Of a stretch of DNA of 64,000 nt, positions 25,606-37,791 are shown one piece after another. Source of the DNA: Holacanthus passer (lineage: Eukaryota > Chordata > Actinopteri > Pomacanthidae); contig JAFREQ010000104.1 in assembly GCA_025331565.1 (NCBI GenBank), positions 930,001 through 994,000 of the forward strand, given 5' to 3'. A model generated the notes under the pieces. That model had not been told where the DNA came from. It saw nothing but the letters and a program-made list of their open reading frames with translations, and did not search any database. Numbering within the stretch: position 1 is the first letter of the stretch; each line of letters opens with the position of its first letter. The position numbers and the translations under genes are program-made.

Positions 25606-28476
25606 TGCACATGACACCACCACACTTCCCAGCTCCCTTATTCACAAACAACTTTTGGACAATTAAAGCATATAACTGGGACATTAGACTTGTTTGCTGG
25701 CATTATGACTGTTGGTGCTCTTGGTTATCTATGTGCCACACTAAAACAGTATTCACCCCACAACGGATGGTTTAGATTTGACTTTGAATTTGACATTGTG
25801 CAGAGGAGCAAGCTGCTAAGCAAAAAACACAACACAAGGCAAGACAGTTTGATTGTAGGAAACAGATTTTGGATAACGGGATTTTAAATACACATGCACA
25901 TACGCACATAATGTGCATGCACTCATGCATGCAAAATTCTCATTTGCAAAGAGCGAACATTTGTCGGTCTTCTAAAACTATGAATATAGTTTTACTGTCT
26001 GTTACAGGAAGCAAATACGGAGCTAAAAATAAAAATAACGGTGCCAATTATTAGATATTTAAGCAGGCAAACATGCTGCAACTGAATGGGTCTTACTTTT
26101 CTCTTGACTTCACTCAAAGAATGTTTCCACAAAAGACCAGTTGGAATCACATTTTGAGTTAAATAGTTTTGGGTGGCTGCTATAAACTAGAGTTCAGTGA
26201 GGAAATCACAAATAGTATGACGATTATAATTCAATGTGGAAACTTTATAAACCAAATTATGGTCACTGCACTGTGGCACTTGGCCAGATAAACCCAAAAT
26301 GACCATATGACTCTTATGTAACCTAAACCCTGAATTATGTTGCAGCAGATATTTGACAAGGCACTAAACAGCCTTCACCAAAGTTAAAGATGGACTTGGA
26401 CTTTATGATGGAGAAAAAACTTGGGCTGGATACTTGCGTTTGTTATTGACTGCTCTAAGGGTGGAGGTATGTTTTAGATGGTGGGAGTTGTTGGGACCTG
26501 AAGTTAACACCGTGACCTCCTGCAAACTCCCACACAAGGTCGTCTCAACGCTCTCTCATACATGAAGAGACGCGCATTGAAGTGCAGATGTATGCACACG
26601 AGCAAACTTGTGCGTGCACCAACTGCAACACATAAACACACAAAAATACTGACACGCACATTTAGACCTTCTGTCATCGTGGCCCTGGTCCCTGAGGCCC
26701 AAGGGTGTAGCAGGTCAAACTAATCTGCCGCAGTGCGTGATGTTTACCGCACGGACAGGATGAGAACACCAGGGACAAGAAATGATACTAAAAGATATTA
26801 AAACACAACATCTGGGTTGATTTATCAGGTGCATGAATAATTGTTTTAGTATTGGTCATAAAAGCATACGATATAACAAACTTGCCAAAATGCATGCATG
26901 TAAAAAAATGAAATAAAAGTTTGCTACCTTTAGTCTGACATCATCTGGTGATCGATTTGTGCAGCATCTCTCCCAGGTTGAGCCTTTTCCTGTGAATTAT
27001 TTTTGCACATTCTCCATGCTCAATTCATAACATGTGTGCAGACCGTGTTTTTCTCTGCATATTTGTGTGTTTAACTCACACGCTGAAAGTTATAGAGAGT
27101 GTAAAGTGAGTGAGCTCTGAATATCTCCCAGGGTTAATTGTATCATAAATTCACAAGCTGCTAAAAGACAGGCATGGCTGGAATTCACACTTGAGCCTTC
27201 ACTTTCTCACAGACACAACTCTGCATTGTGTGTGTGTGTGTGTCAGATATGACACTATTAATACACCAACAGTGTTATCTGTTTGAAGAAATGGAGAGAT
27301 AAACAGGTAATGCTGGGAAATGAGAGACAGTTTTGAGAGAAAATATTTAGTTTTAGTTTTAGTTTAGTTTTTCTGTGCGTTACATTATTAATCGTAATTA
27401 CATTATTGATCTCACTTACAGAACTCCCGTGACAAACAATTCAATCTATTAGAGGTGTGTTTTTACCCAGAATTGCCCTTTGCAAAACATCTCTCCAAGT
27501 GTGACATACTTTTACGTATGTGAATTTCTTGTTCCTCTTCTTTCTCGCTTTTTCTCACATTTCTCTCTTCCCACTCTATATCCTGTTTTTGTGTTTGGTC
27601 TATTTTTTTTTACACACCTAAAGGGCAATTCTAGCCCTCGGTGTGAGATGTGGGTATATTTGCCGTGCTGGGAAAAAAGATAATTTATTACGTCAGTTTT
27701 ATTACAGAGTTAAAGTTCTGCTCTTTTTTAAACAGACTCATGCGATATTATGACGGCAAGGTGTCATCATTGGTCCGTGATGAGGTGATAAAAAATACAC
27801 AGAGTGCAGGGCAGGTTCTGGCCTGTGGAAAACACTCCATGCTGACCCCCCCTGTGAGAAGTTCCCAGTTCCCAGGACCCGGTGTGTACGTTTGGGGGGC
27901 AATAACTCACCAGGTCCCTTGACTTCCTCTTTCGGCCTTCTGCCATTTATGACCCTCTCCTCTGCCATACAGCTGCTGTCTCCGCAGCTTCCCTTTGCTC
28001 TGATTGGATTAGACAGTTTGAGGGAAGAGGATGAAGGAAAAGATACCGGGGAAGCAGCTGGGATGAGGTGGAAAGCTGGTTTGATATGGGATGTATTACG
28101 TTTTTATCGTGGCCATTAGGTGACATGACGAGGTGGAAACAACTTCCCTTGTTGTGCTCCACATCTTGTTGTGCCCTCCCGCCACACGACAACATGTACA
28201 GTGGGAAACCAGTAGTCTGTTTTTTTCACTTCATTATATGTTATTTCTATTTTAATAGTTAAAAAATAAATAAATGTGGATTTCAAAGATCAAGAAAAAA
28301 AAACAGTTCTTGTTAATACCTTGTTCTTTACTTTTAAAGAAGAAGTTAAAACTGTTTCTTTTGAATTGTCTACTGTGAATTTATGTAAAATTCTAATTGA
28401 AAGCCTCTACACTAAAATTTCTGGACATATACTGTATTTACGGTCCCAAGAGGATAAATCTGATTTTTTTTCTCCA

Positions 28477-28665
28477 GTGCCACCATGAGGTTGACGTGTG
28501 GTTTTGGGTAAAATATCTCAACTATTGGAGGGATTGTTGTGAAATTTGGTGCAGACATTCATTGTCAGAAGAGGAAGAATTGTGAAAACTTCCCTGGTCT
28601 TTCATTTAGGGTGATCATCATTCAAGTTTGTCCAATACCTGCAGACCTCACAGACCAACTAGCAC
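28477..28665 (+). repeat. Composite teleost repeat, left-hand fragment
   Basis: It begins CCACCATGAGGTTGACGTGT and contains ATCTCAACTATTGGAGGGAT, GTGAAATTTGGTGCAGACAT and GTTTGTCCAATACCTGC. From memory this is the left part of the same family whose right part lies at 12950-13095. Confidence 0.55.
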
Positions 28666-30929
28666 GATCACCTAAATAAAATCTCTTTTTAAACTTAGAT
28701 GTTACTATTTCCTGATTGTTAATATTAAGTACATCCTTTGCAGGTTTGACTGCCATGTGCACATCGCTTTGTGCAACTAATAATGAATATACATCAGTTT
28801 TAAGGTGAAACTTGTGGTTGTTGGATGAACACTGGCTCATAAAAAGTCATTGTTACTGAGTAAAATTAACCCAGTGTTGGGTTTGTGGTATGTCTTTTTT
28901 TTTTCTTTCTTTTTTTTGTCACATCCTGTCAGAGCTCGAGGTCTACTGTCACCCTTGGGGTAGCAGATGGAGTTGTCAGGAGAGATAACTCATGTCTACA
29001 TGTGACCTCCTATTAATGAGATCATGTCTGTGTTCAGTGCACATGGAGCACAATCAACGAGTTTGCATGCGAGTGAGTCGTCAGCTCGTGTCAGCTCATG
29101 TCCTGAAGTCACTTTGCCAGAAACACGACTGAAACTCTCTTGCCGTGCCTGAATTTGCATGCTCGACAGTTCCAGTGACTTTGAGACAAAGCGGCTGAAG
29201 ATGAAGGTCAAGGTCACGGTCACGTTTATTTAATGTCCTGTTTCTTTAAGATTGCACAAGACTGAGGAGAAGTCGAGTGTGGGTGGACAGTCTTGTGGTT
29301 GTGTCTGTGTCTTTGACAGGAAATTTAATCAAGATAGGGTAATATGAGTTGGCAACAGTGCACACCACAGGTTTTGTTCTTGAAAACTGATAAATGTTTA
29401 GAAGGCAGTGCCTTTCTACCCGTCTGGGTTTGTGAGCGAGTCTGTGTGTGTTTAAATCAGGCTATGTGTGTTTAGTACATGCGCTGTATTCCTGACCCCT
29501 GATCACATAAAGTATTTTAATCCTATCAGCTTCGTTTTCACATGACTGTCACACACTCACTGCTGCTATAGTAACCTGCAGAGGAAGGAGAGAAAGTGCA
29601 GGAGTGAGAGAAGGGGTATGTTGTCCTCTCTTTAATCACTGTGACATTTACGCACATAATGACACATGTGGATTTTACACTATAACACACAAGTTTCTCT
29701 TCCTTCTTCCTGACTTTGCAAAGAGTTTCAAAGGTACAGGAAACCCAGTTAGCATAATGACAGCATTAAAAATTTGTATGCAACAGGAAGTTTAGAGATT
29801 CTTACTTTTCTGTGTCTTGGTTTAAAGGGTTAACTGTGGAGAGCATGGCTGAGCGACTGGTGACATATTTGAGCAAGATTGAAACTGACAAGGCTACAAA
29901 TATGAGTGCAGTGTCACACACGACAGCACAGGTATTCAGAAACACAATTATAAACACATATTAGTCTCCAAGAGGAAAGGAAGGTTTGCAAAAAGCATCT
30001 TGTCTTAGTGGAGCATGTTCGCAAAGAAAGATAACTTTGATCACCTCAGAGGCCAAACTCGCAAATACCCGCTTCCCTTGAGAGGTGAAAAGGTTAGCCT
30101 GTGCCCTGTGGTTTTGTTTTTGGCACGCTACCCTCGGCTGCTTCTCATTTTTTCTCTGACATTTCCTGTTGTACATCAAGCTGAAGAATCAGACTGCTGC
30201 TTTGCTCACTGCTTGTATTTGTTGCATTTGCTGTTAGGTGCATAAAAAACAGTCTCTCTCATACCCCGGAAGCTGCAGCCTATATTTTTCCATCTTTTAA
30301 AACTAACCTATGATTTGGAGCTCAGCTAGCAGGAGGCCACTGTCAGCAGCAGAAGTTACAAGTCAGGGAGATTTTGAGCTTTTTTTTTTCCAGCTACATC
30401 AGTGCAACAGTGAGCAAAGGACTCTACCTGCTGGTCAAGAGCGGGATCACCAGACTTTACAGCCCAAACACTATGAAATCGCATCAGGGTGAAGTAAGTG
30501 TTTCTGGAAAATTTCAAAACAATAGCTGTGGAAATCACACCAATAACTCACCTTTTCTTTCCACTGAAACTGTTTGTAGATCTGAAAAAAATATCCATAT
30601 CAAAAAAATATGTAATAATACTGTAATGCTGTCTGAGTCACTGAGTTTCCTACTAAGAAGTTGAGTTTAAGTTTTTCCCCATTTTATGTATTGAGTCGTT
30701 TTCCTGGAAGTCTTTTGCATATTACTCAGACGGTAATAGGAAAAATGGTCTTGAAGATCAAATCTCACACATCAAATTAGTTTTTTAAACGTGTGCACAT
30801 CATCATCCTGATTGTCAAATATAAACCTAACCATGCTATATGTTACTGTATAGACATGTGTCCATGCATATACTATACATAACCACCTAGTTCATATATA
30901 TATAAAGTAATCTATTACATCAATAATTC

Positions 30930-31243
30930 AATATGAATTCCAGCACTCTTTGCACTGTAGCATTCTTTTTTACAATTTACAGGAACAGTTTGACTCGTGT
31001 TGTTGTTCATTACTTTTATATGTATGCATATGCATATCTTTTTTTCACCTACTTGCATGTACATTATACCTAAATGTTTGTTTACCTATCTTTGTTCAGC
31101 TTTGTTTTCCTTGTTTTTTATATGTATGTCTATTTCTAGCTTACTGTAAATTGTTCTTGGAAAAATGTGCAACACTAAGAGCAAATTAAAACGTCAAATT
31201 CCTATGTAAACACATACTTAGTCAATAAAGCTGATTTTGTTTG
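30930..31243 (+). mobile_element. 3' tail of an L2-like LINE, remnant
   Basis: The end of the block reads GTCAAATTCCTATGTAAACA, then ACATACTTAGTCAATAAAGC and TGATTTTG. This closely resembles the 3' terminus of teleost L2/Maui-type LINEs. The sequence before it is T-rich and starts near GCACTCTTTGCACTG. No reverse transcriptase frame is left. It lies about 270 bp past the candidate sec22b polyadenylation signal. Confidence 0.6.
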
Positions 31244-31499
31244 TGACAAAGTCTATGAAGTTCAGAGACTGCATGTTGAGCAATTTCCTGTCTTACATAA
31301 CGCCATTAAAATAACCTACTTTTGCATCTCAAAAGTCAGGCCTGTTATAGTATTAACTTGTGTTCCGCATAGACGACTTCACCAATGGTGAGGATTTCCC
31401 CTGATCTTTATAATGCAAGTATCACTATTTGCATCCTCAGTTGAAGAGAACCTGATAGTCATCAGTTCAACTGAAGGTCCTCTGACAGAAAGGAGCCGC

Positions 31500-33106
31500 A
31501 TTTTGTGCAAATGATTTTATTCATAGATAGCAGACAGAACAGAAAAAGAGAAGGTGTCCTTATCAGCCGATGTCGGCTGCCTAACACACCTGTGCCTCTC
31601 AGCCTGAATCCACTTTCAAATCCAGTCTACACGTGTAAACTTTATAGAAAATAAAAGGACCAGACATCTTTTTTTTTTTTTTAAATGCCTGCTAACAGAA
31701 AGGTGCTGGTCTACACGCGGACCGGTGACACGGTGGAAGAGAGCGTACAGGGAACGTGGACACACTCTGTTGAGGTCAGGTTAGGGACTGTACAAAAGAT
31801 ACAGGGTATGGAGGGAGGTTCAAACTTATATTTCACTTTTTTTTTAAAAACAAGGCCCTCCCTAGTCTTGGGGCCCTTCCCTCAGAAAATAAACTGCATA
31901 AAGAATTTGAGATCAGATTTGAAATCTAATATAAAACATATTAGTGGAATAATAATTTTCACAATCATCACTAATACACACACTAGAAGTGGAAACAGCA
32001 ATTTCCAAATTTAAGGCAAACAAAACTAGAAACAGCTGCTTTCTACTTTAGAATGAAGAGACACTGACAAAAAGGCTAAACTTGAATCATAATACATGGC
32101 AATTTTATAGGACACTATTTATTTTATAGGAAAGATTTAAAACCTTTTTGTTAGAATGAAGACTAAAGTGAAGGGGAGGACAGCTGCTGGTAAAGATAAC
32201 ATTTAATCAGTCTTATCCCAATTCATTAATATCCATATTCTGTGTTTCTCACAATTAACATATTGGTCCTAACCTTCCCTTTAGCATAAACAAAAAATAC
32301 ATTACCCTCCTCTTTTTCCTGACTAGTCATTCCCTCCTGATGATCTTTGTACAGTCCCTTATAGGGTCACTAACGTCCCATAATACCGAAAAAAAAAATC
32401 TGCTAAATCAGACACAAGTGAAAAAGCATTTTGCAAGGCTTCCATACAATATTAAAAAAAAAAAATCTACTTAAATTTATTTTCCTATGTTGTTGCTGAG
32501 CCTATTCAACTGCCTAAGAATGAATGTTTTTCAGATATTTGTACTGTGGTACATACTGTATGTTGTCAAGGCCTGTCAAGCCATTACAATGTGATTATAA
32601 TGTTAATGAACACAGATATCCATATGGTGTGCTCAGGATAAATAAAGTTGTTTTTTTTGCTCTTTTTTTGTATTATTAGACAGACAAGATTAAATCAGTC
32701 CTGTTACAGTACGATACAGCTTTGGAAAGTCACAAAACAGGAAAGTTCTTTTCCTCTTCATTTTTCTTCCATACTTCAAAACCAATCACCAACAATCGCC
32801 TTCAGAAACAAAAGTCAATCAACCCACATGCACGCACACATTCACTCATTAACTCCAGGGCAACTACTAGCGCATTACTGTGTAATTGTTAATAATAAAA
32901 CTATGTATTATGACATCATTTATATTCAGATCACACATCCATGGACAGGCGAGAACAAAATGGGCGGTGGTATGTCTGCAAAGTCTTAATAAGAACAGGG
33001 ATCCTGTTTTTAGTCGAAGTTGACAGCTTCTCTTAATGTCTGCAGAATCTGTGCAGCTCATTTTCCACTTCAATACCTCCTTCTTCTCCTTTTTTTCCCC
33101 CTCGCC
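31500..33106 (-). other. sec22b: Putative sec22b 3' UTR
   Basis: The sequence after the sec22b stop is AT-rich and non-coding. A canonical AATAAA on the minus strand lies at 31516-31521, giving a 3' UTR of about 1.6 kb if used. Other TTTATT strings on the plus strand, for example near 32113 and 32470, could also serve, so the end is uncertain. Confidence 0.35.
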
Positions 33107-36100
33107 TCAGAGCCACCAGAAGCGTACATAGACAATGAGCATGATGAAAAAGACACCGCCGGCTGCCAGCTTGGCATAGGTGGAGCGGGTATTCAGATAC
33201 TTGGCGTCGCTCCTGTACTTCTTTGACAGGCTGGACAAGTTGCTGGCCTTGGAGTCTAGTGCTGCGGGGAGGAGAAACCGGAGGAAAGGGAACAGGAGTT
33301 CAAGACAAAAGAGGAAAGAAGAGAGTGGAAAAAGGAGGAGGGAGAAACACAGAAGGACAAAATCAATGAATCTGAGGAGCATTCTATTCTCCAGATTATC
33401 CAATCATTCAGAAAGACACACTGCATCAGTTTGACCTGAAGAGACCCGAGATAACTTGGACTTACCAGAGAGAGCCTCTCCTCTCTGCAGCACCTCCTCT
33501 ATGTTAGCCACCATGATCCTCTGTACGTCCTGGAGCTCTGTGTTGATGCTGCCCAGATTCCTTCTTGCTCGGCTGTCGATGTACGACTTCTTGGTTTTTT
33601 GGATGTAGGTGTCTGGTAAGGGAGTGGCAGAAAAAATAAAAGCAGTTAATGGCAAATAAATTACGCAGATGACTGTCAGCTCTTTGTTCCACAGTCCTGG
33701 TAGACCGGCATGTTTAACAATTTCCTTTCTCTGATAGATCTGACAAATGATGTAATAAACTAAAAGGTGAAGATCTACTTAATGCAGAGCAGTGTTTGAG
33801 TCTGCCCCTGCTGACAAAACAGAGCACTGGTATCTGATTTGGAGCTAAACATCAAATATCAGCATGTATTGGCAAATATCCTGAGTTTAATATCAGAAGA
33901 GGAAAAAAAGTATCTGAAGAGAAAAAGTCAGACTGGTGGATCCCTGACTCTTTTTTTTTTTTTTTTTTACCCTAATGTAATGTGTCATCACAACTATAAA
34001 TACCATCCAACCAAATAATGGTCACTGGTGCATTTGAAACAAAGAACGCGCAGATGACCAGTGATCATCATCAGTGGTGCGACTAGAAGTGTGACATGCT
34101 TCAACTTTTCATCAGTTGCTCCTGGCTTGCTTTTCTTCTTACCAAATTCAATGAAGGAGTAGGGCCGGGAAACTGTGGGGACCTTCTTTCCGTGCTGCTC
34201 ATGAAACTCTGCCTGCAGGTCTTCCAGGTATGCAAACGCCAGCTTCTTAGGAAAGCTGGCTTCACACAGCACAAGGTAGCACACGCCCTTCTCTATAAAA
34301 TAGCTGCAAGGAGAACATAAACATGTTAGGAGAATTAAAACATAAAGTTGGTATGGGCAGTTAGAAGAAACCAAAAATACCACTCCAATTCTAGAAAAGT
34401 TTGGACGCTGAGTAAAACATTAATACATTCGCTCATCGTTTTTGGCATATACTCAATTGAAAACAGTACAAAAACAATATATACCTCATCAACTTGATTT
34501 TTGTAAATATCTGCTCATTCTGAATTTGATGCCAACAACACGTTTCAAACAAGTTGGGACAGGAGCAACACAAGACTGTGAAAGTTGTGGAATGCATTCT
34601 CAAACTTCAACAATTAGTGTCCAAACACTTACTGGTTATTCTGAAAAGAAAAGGTGATGCAACACATTGGTAAACTTTTCCCCATCCCAACTTTTTTGGA
34701 ACGTGTTGCAGGTACAAATTCAGAATGAGTGTATATTTACAAAAAAATTTATCAGTTTGAACATTAAATATCTTGTCTTCAGTTGAATATAGTTTGAAAA
34801 TTGCAAATCACTGCATTCTGTTTTATTTATATTGTACACAGCATCCCAACTATTTTGGCATCAGGGTTGTAACTGTATTCCAGATTTGTCTCAGTGCTTC
34901 ATGTTTTTAACTGAATTCATGTTCTTTTTCATACTCACTGAAATGCCATGGAACCAGCCTCTAAAGTGCAGCGTGTGGGACTCTGCTCATTGAGTTTCCT
35001 GAAGAGCTGCTTAGCTTGACTCTGATACTGCTGAAGGTCCCGACCCAACTAAACAGACAAAGAAACAACAGTTACCACATGACTCATTTCAAAACACAGA
35101 AAAATATGGTGTTTAATCAGGGCAAGAAATTAACTTCTGTATGCTACATTTGCAGGTAGAGCGCACAAGCAAATTTCACTAATATGAATGAAAATTTGAA
35201 TCTGCTTGTTGAAGCCTTGCTTGTTTGGCAAGACAGACAAAAATGGCAAACACCTACAGTCCAGATATCAGGCTATTTTCCTTAATGGGGTTAATTTCTT
35301 GCCCTGTAACGTGTGCTGAAAATAAATTGTTGCCATAAAAGAGCACAGACAGATTCAGCGGTGTGATGCTACATCTGAGCCTGAAGGCAATGCTTTTAAA
35401 AAGAACAAATAGCCACTCTAGCTGCGGCTGTGGTGAATCGTTTATGGTCAGCATTTAGGCTGATGGATGGTGTTCATTTCTTGGGTGTTGTTGACTCGAG
35501 CAAATGATTCTTTCCAGCAACACTGTAGCATCACAGAAACACGTACGATGTTGAAGCACAGAGCAGAGACACAACAAACCTTTTCACTTCCCTTTTTGAA
35601 AGCAAACAAGAGAGCGAGGGAAAGATGTTAGACTCCTGGTCAGTCATGCTCAAACATAATAAAACAAGTTCACATGTTACAATGCCATCCATTTTTAACA
35701 TGTCGCATTTGTTAAGTTTATGTTTGTGTCCCAGGTCACGTCAGTCAGTTTCAATCAGAGGGGAAACCCTGACATGTGTGTTGTCAAAATAAGTGATGAA
35801 GGAGGTGACTGAAGAGCCATGATGTGATAAGTTCAGTCATCTCATCAAAACAAATCTTATATTCAAAACTAACGACGGAAATTTAACAATAAATTATATG
35901 AGTGAATATTTTATTCAGTATCTTCTCTGTGAAATTGTTGAGACCTTTTAAAACAAAGATAAGCAAAAGAAAAACAGCATCATTGCCTAAACAAAAATGA
36001 GACACTGGAGTTTTAAGGCAAATATCAATATCGATAAACTCATCATAACATTTAACATAAACACACATTTTTTGATAAGAAAAATGTTGGTTATTAAAAA

Positions 36101-36818
36101 ATTGCAAGCAAGATTTTTAGTGAGCAGAACATTTAACAGTTGAAAAATAAACATGTCAACTCTAGTGAACTAATTAGTGATTGAGACACTGTTTTCTAAT
36201 TTCTAATTTTCTGTGCAACAATTTCTTATCAGGAGACATACATACACACAAATATCTATATGACAGGCTAAAATCTGAAATACATATTCATCATGCTCGA
36301 ATGTGACTTATTGTGAACAAAATGAGAAACTCTGCCTTTAATCACGTTACTGATTAATTAAAACGAGGATGTTTTACAGCTTTATTTGACTTTAGTAAAA
36401 CATATAAACATGTTTGACTGCAGATTTACCAGGGTTTTCACACCTGGACTGGTCTGGATATCAAGTCTCACTAAACTTACAGGTGAAGTTGTGCAATAAC
36501 ACATGAATTAGAGCTGGATCTGAATGAGGTCAGGGTGGAAACGCAGGAAGCCTGATCTTTAAACACTCTGAGGAATGAGTCACATGTCTTATGTAAATAA
36601 AAGGCTTCTATGTACAGATAAACAGGCCTACAGCAGCGTAGAGTTAATGTTAGCCAACGTGTCACTATAGCATTTAGATCAGCAGCCTGGAAGTGAGAAC
36701 AGCAAACACACAGCTAACGCACAAACTAGCTCAATGTTTTAACCTGCTCGTCCTCCTGCATCGAGGCGGCTAACGGCAGCCCGTCCGCCAGCCGCGCGAT
36801 CATCGTCAGCAGCACCAT
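33107..36818 (-). CDS. sec22b: SEC22B, ER-Golgi vesicle-trafficking R-SNARE
   Basis: Sec22b is a tail-anchored R-SNARE for fusion of vesicles moving between ER and Golgi. Five coding exons: 36744-36818, 34939-35048, 34143-34303, 33466-33612 and 33107-33261, totalling 648 bp (215 aa plus stop), the human length, with frame kept at every GT-AG junction. The protein starts MVLLTMIARLADGLPLAASM (longin domain, about 1-119). The SNARE coiled coil (about 134-194) has its central arginine in NIEEVLQRGEALS (Arg159). A C-terminal membrane anchor ends YVRFWWL. The upstream neighbour in transcription direction is intergenic DNA before npl; the downstream neighbour is the notch2 promoter region. The coding sequence has no break. 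Against the human protein, the serine after the first-exon Glu-Gln is leucine here and the segment before the anchor reads Gly-Gly. The identification is very firm. Confidence 0.97.
33951..33969. repeat. T homopolymer in sec22b intron 3
   Basis: About 19 consecutive T on the plus strand, that is an A run in the sec22b pre-mRNA. Confidence 0.9.
34381..34873. mobile_element. Nested fold-back non-autonomous DNA element in sec22b intron 2
   Basis: The outer ends are imperfect inverted repeats: 34381-34418 (core AAAAGTTTGGACGCTG) and 34831-34873 (core CACAGCATCCCAACTATTT). Inside, 34503-34558 and 34686-34740 form a second, better inverted pair of about 55 bp, for example GTAAATAT.CTCATTCTGAATTTG against its complement. 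I recognise the termini as a very common teleost repeat whose ends read CCAATTCCAAAAAAGTTGGG followed by ACGCTGTGT. There is no transposase frame. The superfamily is not assigned. Confidence 0.75.
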
Positions 36819-37025
36819 GTCTGGGTCCGGGTCCGGGTTTCTGTCCGCAGCCCGCTGAACGGTTCAGGTAGCTGATGTCAGTGTCTGACAGGCTGTGAAG
36901 TGAAAACAGGTCTGATGCGCTGAGCTGGCCGGAAACGCCGCAGCTTTGTGCGTCACAGACAAATCAGTCCGTCTGCTCCTCAAGCGGAAATGAGCTACAG
37001 CGAAGACGGTTCCGCTTCGTTTAGA
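36819..37025 (-). promoter_or_regulatory. sec22b: sec22b promoter and 5' UTR
   Basis: This GC- and CpG-richer stretch lies directly upstream of the sec22b ATG. On the minus strand it contains a CRE-like TGACGCAC (within 36949-36957) and GGAA-type ETS-like cores, with no convincing TATA box. This fits a housekeeping promoter. The motif assignments are by eye. Confidence 0.45.
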
Positions 37026-37777
37026 CTTTTAAAATTTACCATAATGACCGAATGTTTGTGTTTATAGGGGCTATTTATTTTGTGTATTATTACTATAGCC
37101 ATCATAAAATATGAGAAATTATTATGTATAAATGTGTCGTTATAGCAACAACAACAACAATAATGATAATGACTGTTATTATAAGAATGAAAATAAAAAG
37201 GAACAACATGAGAATAAGAGATAATAATCTTAAAATTTAAAATTAGACTTGGTTAATCAGTTTGATCATGTGTTCATGAATGATTAGTTAAAATGCAGTT
37301 TAATGAGTTAATATAGAGAAGATTTTTGTATCCTTTACTTATGCAAGAATATGAATATTTCTATGTAAACATTTGACAGAAAATGTGCTCTGTCACTTCA
37401 GGAAAGTAAGAGAAGGAGGTAAAAGCAAAGTTAATTGACTTTTTTTTTCCAAGGCCATCAAAAAGCATTGATATTTAGAAATGGTGTTTTTTACTGATGT
37501 CAAGATTATGTCATAATTAGCACTTGGATACAATCAGCCCAGGAAACCATGTCCACAAAACTTAAATTCTCACATACTTTTATTGTGAATATGAAGTCCA
37601 TCCTTTTTCCAGGACACCTATTCATTTCCATCCTGCTTATTTCACAGAATGAAATCACTCTTGCTCCACTAATCCTTTACTGTCCTAACACCGTGGAGCA
37701 ACCAAAGATCAACATGAGTCAGATGCAGTAAATACATGCGAGTCAGTTTATCTTGTAATTGTTGTTGTGAGACGAAG

Positions 37778-37791
37778 GCAACAGGGGGCAG
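37778..37791 (+). promoter_or_regulatory. CTCF-like motif between sec22b and npl
   Basis: GCAACAGGGGGCAG matches 12 of 14 positions of the CTCF core consensus CCASYAGRKGGCRS. By-eye match only; chance occurrence in 64 kb is possible. Confidence 0.35.

Larger units (their letters stand above)
20771..30920. other. Intergenic region upstream of notch2
   Basis: I see no supported gene between the notch2 promoter and the LINE tail at about 30.9 kb. The region holds interspersed repeat copies (21300-21575, 28477-28665, 24995-25080), GT/CA microsatellites (23535, 25326, 25571) and a T run at 24689-24706. Short open frames here have no recognisable domains or codon pattern. It is the natural place for distal notch2 regulatory DNA. 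Confidence 0.55.

Noticed and set aside
28201..28207. GTGGGAA, a CSL/RBPJ core, upstream of notch2
   Set aside because: A single 7-base match in many kilobases is expected by chance, and no paired site was seen.
33262..33403. N-terminal extension of the last sec22b exon frame
   Set aside because: Intronic read-through: the acceptor at 33262 and the match to Sec22b fix the exon start.
34144..34383. Possible alternative start within the sec22b exon 3 region
   Set aside because: The frame upstream of 34303 is intron. The longin-domain N-terminus is provided by exons 1 and 2 with correct phase.
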